DNA of 64,000 bases from Calliopsis andreniformis (taxonomy: Eukaryota; Arthropoda; Insecta; Hymenoptera; Andrenidae), in NCBI RefSeq assembly GCF_051401765.1, contig NW_027480423.1:17608001-17672000 (forward strand), read 5' to 3'. The stretch's first letter is position 1. Every line of letters begins with the position of its first letter. The notes under the pieces were generated by a model. It was not told the DNA's origin. It was given only the letters and a program-made list of their open reading frames with translations, and did not search any database. The position numbers and the translations under genes are program-made. Shown here in pieces: positions 62,673 to 64,000 of this stretch.

Positions 62673-64000
62673 CACTATTCGATCTGGTGGAGCAACGCCC
62701 TAGAGTGAAGCCTAGGTTGCCCGGAACGTAGAATTGGCCATCACTTTCAAACTGGTTGCAATTATTCCTGTTATATGATGGAAACACTGTTGTATTTTTT
62801 TTGCATTTTATGGTTCGGGCGTTGACTTCTAAGGCCCTAACTATTCAATCTGTTGGAGCAACGCGCTAGGGTGAAGCCCAGGTAGCTCGGAAAGTAGAAA
62901 TGACCATAAGTTTCATACTGGTTGCAATTATTCGTTTTATATGATGGAAAAGCTGTTTTATTTATATTGTATTTTATGCTTCTGGCGTTGACTTCTAAGG
63001 CACTAACTATTCGATCTGGTGGAGCAACGCCCTAGAGTGAAGCCTAGGTTGCCCGGAACGTAGAATTGGCCATCACTTTCAAACTGGTTGCAATTATTCC
63101 TGTTATATGATGGAAACACAGTTGTATTTTTATTGCATTTTATGCTTCGGGCGTTGACATCTAAGGCCCTAACACCTCAATCTGTTGGTGCAACGCCCTA
63201 GGGTGAAGCGTAGGTTGCTCGGAAAGTAGAAATGACCATAAGTTTCATACTGGTTGCAATTATTCGTTTTATACGATGGAAAAACTGTTGTATTTATATT
63301 GTATTTTATGCTTCTGGCGTTGACTTCTAAGGCCCTAGCTGTTCGATCTAGTGGAGCAACGCCGTAGAGTGAAGCCTAGGTTGCCCGGAAGGTAGAATTG
63401 GCCATCACTTTCAAACTGGTTGCAATTACTCGTTTTATACGATGGAAAAGCTGTTGTACTTATATCGTATTTTATGCTTTTGGCGTTGACTTCTTAGGCC
63501 GTAACTATTCGGTCTGGTGGAGCAACGCCCTGGAGTGAAACCTAGGTTGCCCGGAACGTAGAATTGGCCATCACTTTCAAACTGGTTGCAATTATTCCTG
63601 TTATATGATGGAAACACAGTTGTATTTGTTTTGCATTTTATGGTTCGGGCGTAGACTTCTAAGGCCCTAACCATTCAATCTGTTGGAGCAACGCCCTATG
63701 GTGAAGCCTAGGTTACTCGGAAAGTAGAAATGACCATATGTTTCATACTGGTTGCAATTATTCGTTTTATACGATGGAAAAGCTGATGTATTTATATTGT
63801 ATTTTATGCTTCTGGCGTTGACTTCTAAGGCACTAACTATTCGATCTGGTGGAGCAACGCCCTAGAGTGAAGCCTAGGTTGCCCGGAAGGTAGAATTGGC
63901 CATAACTTTCAAACTGGTTGCAATTATTCGTTTTATACGATGGAAAAACTATTGTATTTATATTGTATTTTATACTTCTGGCGTTGACTTCTAAGGCACT

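Larger units (their letters stand above)
1..64000 (+). repeat. Satellite DNA array, 166 bp monomer, about 385 head-to-tail copies
   Basis: The same unit recurs from the first to the last base. The junction TCAAACTGG/TCATACTGG falls at 1, 167, 333, 499 and so on, and still sits in that register near 63 kb. All copies point the same way and both window edges cut through the array, so it extends beyond the window. Monomers contain, in order, a TTGCAATTATTC segment, a GATGGAAA segment, a T-rich tract, GGCGTTGACTTCTAAGG, and a GCAACGCCCTAG/CCTAGGTTGC dyad. GC of the two main classes counts to about 40-41%. No insertion of unrelated sequence was seen. Known biology: arrays with nucleosome-length monomers and higher-order structure typically lie at centromeres or in pericentromeric heterochromatin. 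Inference: this is such an array, probably plant, with no species assignment. Confidence 0.97.
58001..64000 (+). repeat. Array zone 6: A/B-rich satellite with 6- and 8-monomer repeats
   Basis: Satellite monomers only. The divergent C-type units and the GACGTC cassette are missing, and A/B dimers or B-A chimeras make up nearly all units. The unit GTTGACATCTAAGGCCCTAA with CACCTCAATC occurs at 58011, 59339 and 63157 (8 and 23 monomers apart). The window ends inside a monomer. Confidence 0.85.

Noticed and set aside
1..64000. CRISPR array
   Set aside because: There is no short repeat with unique spacers. The whole 166 bp unit repeats, including what would be spacer.
1..64000. Transposon or retrotransposon insertion in the satellite
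   Set aside because: I looked for breaks in the 166 bp register, terminal repeats and non-satellite sequence. None was found; indels are one to a few bases.
1..64000. Assignment to a named satellite of Medicago or Prunus
   Set aside because: The 166 bp length is compatible as far as I recall, but I cannot recall those sequences well enough to compare. A BLAST search against plant satellite databases would decide; a full-length match above about 80% identity would support it.
1..64000. Inverted (head-to-head) segments within the array
   Set aside because: Every zone reads the same forward markers (GATGGAAA, CCTAGGTTGC) on the plus strand. No stretch in reverse orientation was noticed.

Overview
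The whole 64 kb window is one uninterrupted tandem satellite array. It has about 385 head-to-tail monomers of 166 bp (about 40-41% GC), all in the same orientation. I found no gene, RNA gene, transposon, CRISPR array or other non-satellite DNA in it. A long higher-order satellite with a nucleosome-scale monomer points to a eukaryotic chromosome, most likely a centromeric or pericentromeric array, and a plant is my best guess. From memory, satellites of about this length have been reported in Medicago and Prunus, but I could not match this sequence to any named family, so species and chromosomal position stay open.

Two monomer classes, called A and B here, differ at about 20 of 166 positions by hand alignment and often alternate as a 332 bp dimer. 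Class B carries TTCG...A..CG, which partly resembles a CENP-B box. Class A has TTCC and TATGATGG at the same place. A third, more divergent set (C-type, junctions reading TCACACTGG) is mixed in. Many monomers are A/B chimeras. Nearly every monomer keeps a strong dyad around two CCTAGG palindromes.

Layout: 1-3.9 kb is A/B and chimeric monomers with a local 5-monomer (830 bp) higher-order repeat. 3.9-8.0 kb is rich in C-type monomers. 8.0-11.7 kb is mostly regular A/B dimers. 11.7-25.7 kb consists of interleaved multi-kilobase duplications at offsets of 39 and 42 monomers. 25.7-58.0 kb has a different variant vocabulary and large duplications at 8-, 17-, 21-, 25- and 65-monomer offsets, the longest about 4.3 kb. 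58.0-64.0 kb is a simpler A/B-rich zone with 6- and 8-monomer higher-order repeats.

All duplication offsets are whole multiples of 166 bp within a few bases. The repeat register drifts by only about 3 bp over 62.6 kb. This fits repeated unequal exchange or conversion between registers plus constraint or homogenisation of monomer length. Short open frames (60-81 codons) are by-products of the repeat and are not annotated as genes. Block boundaries and divergence figures were read by eye and are approximate.
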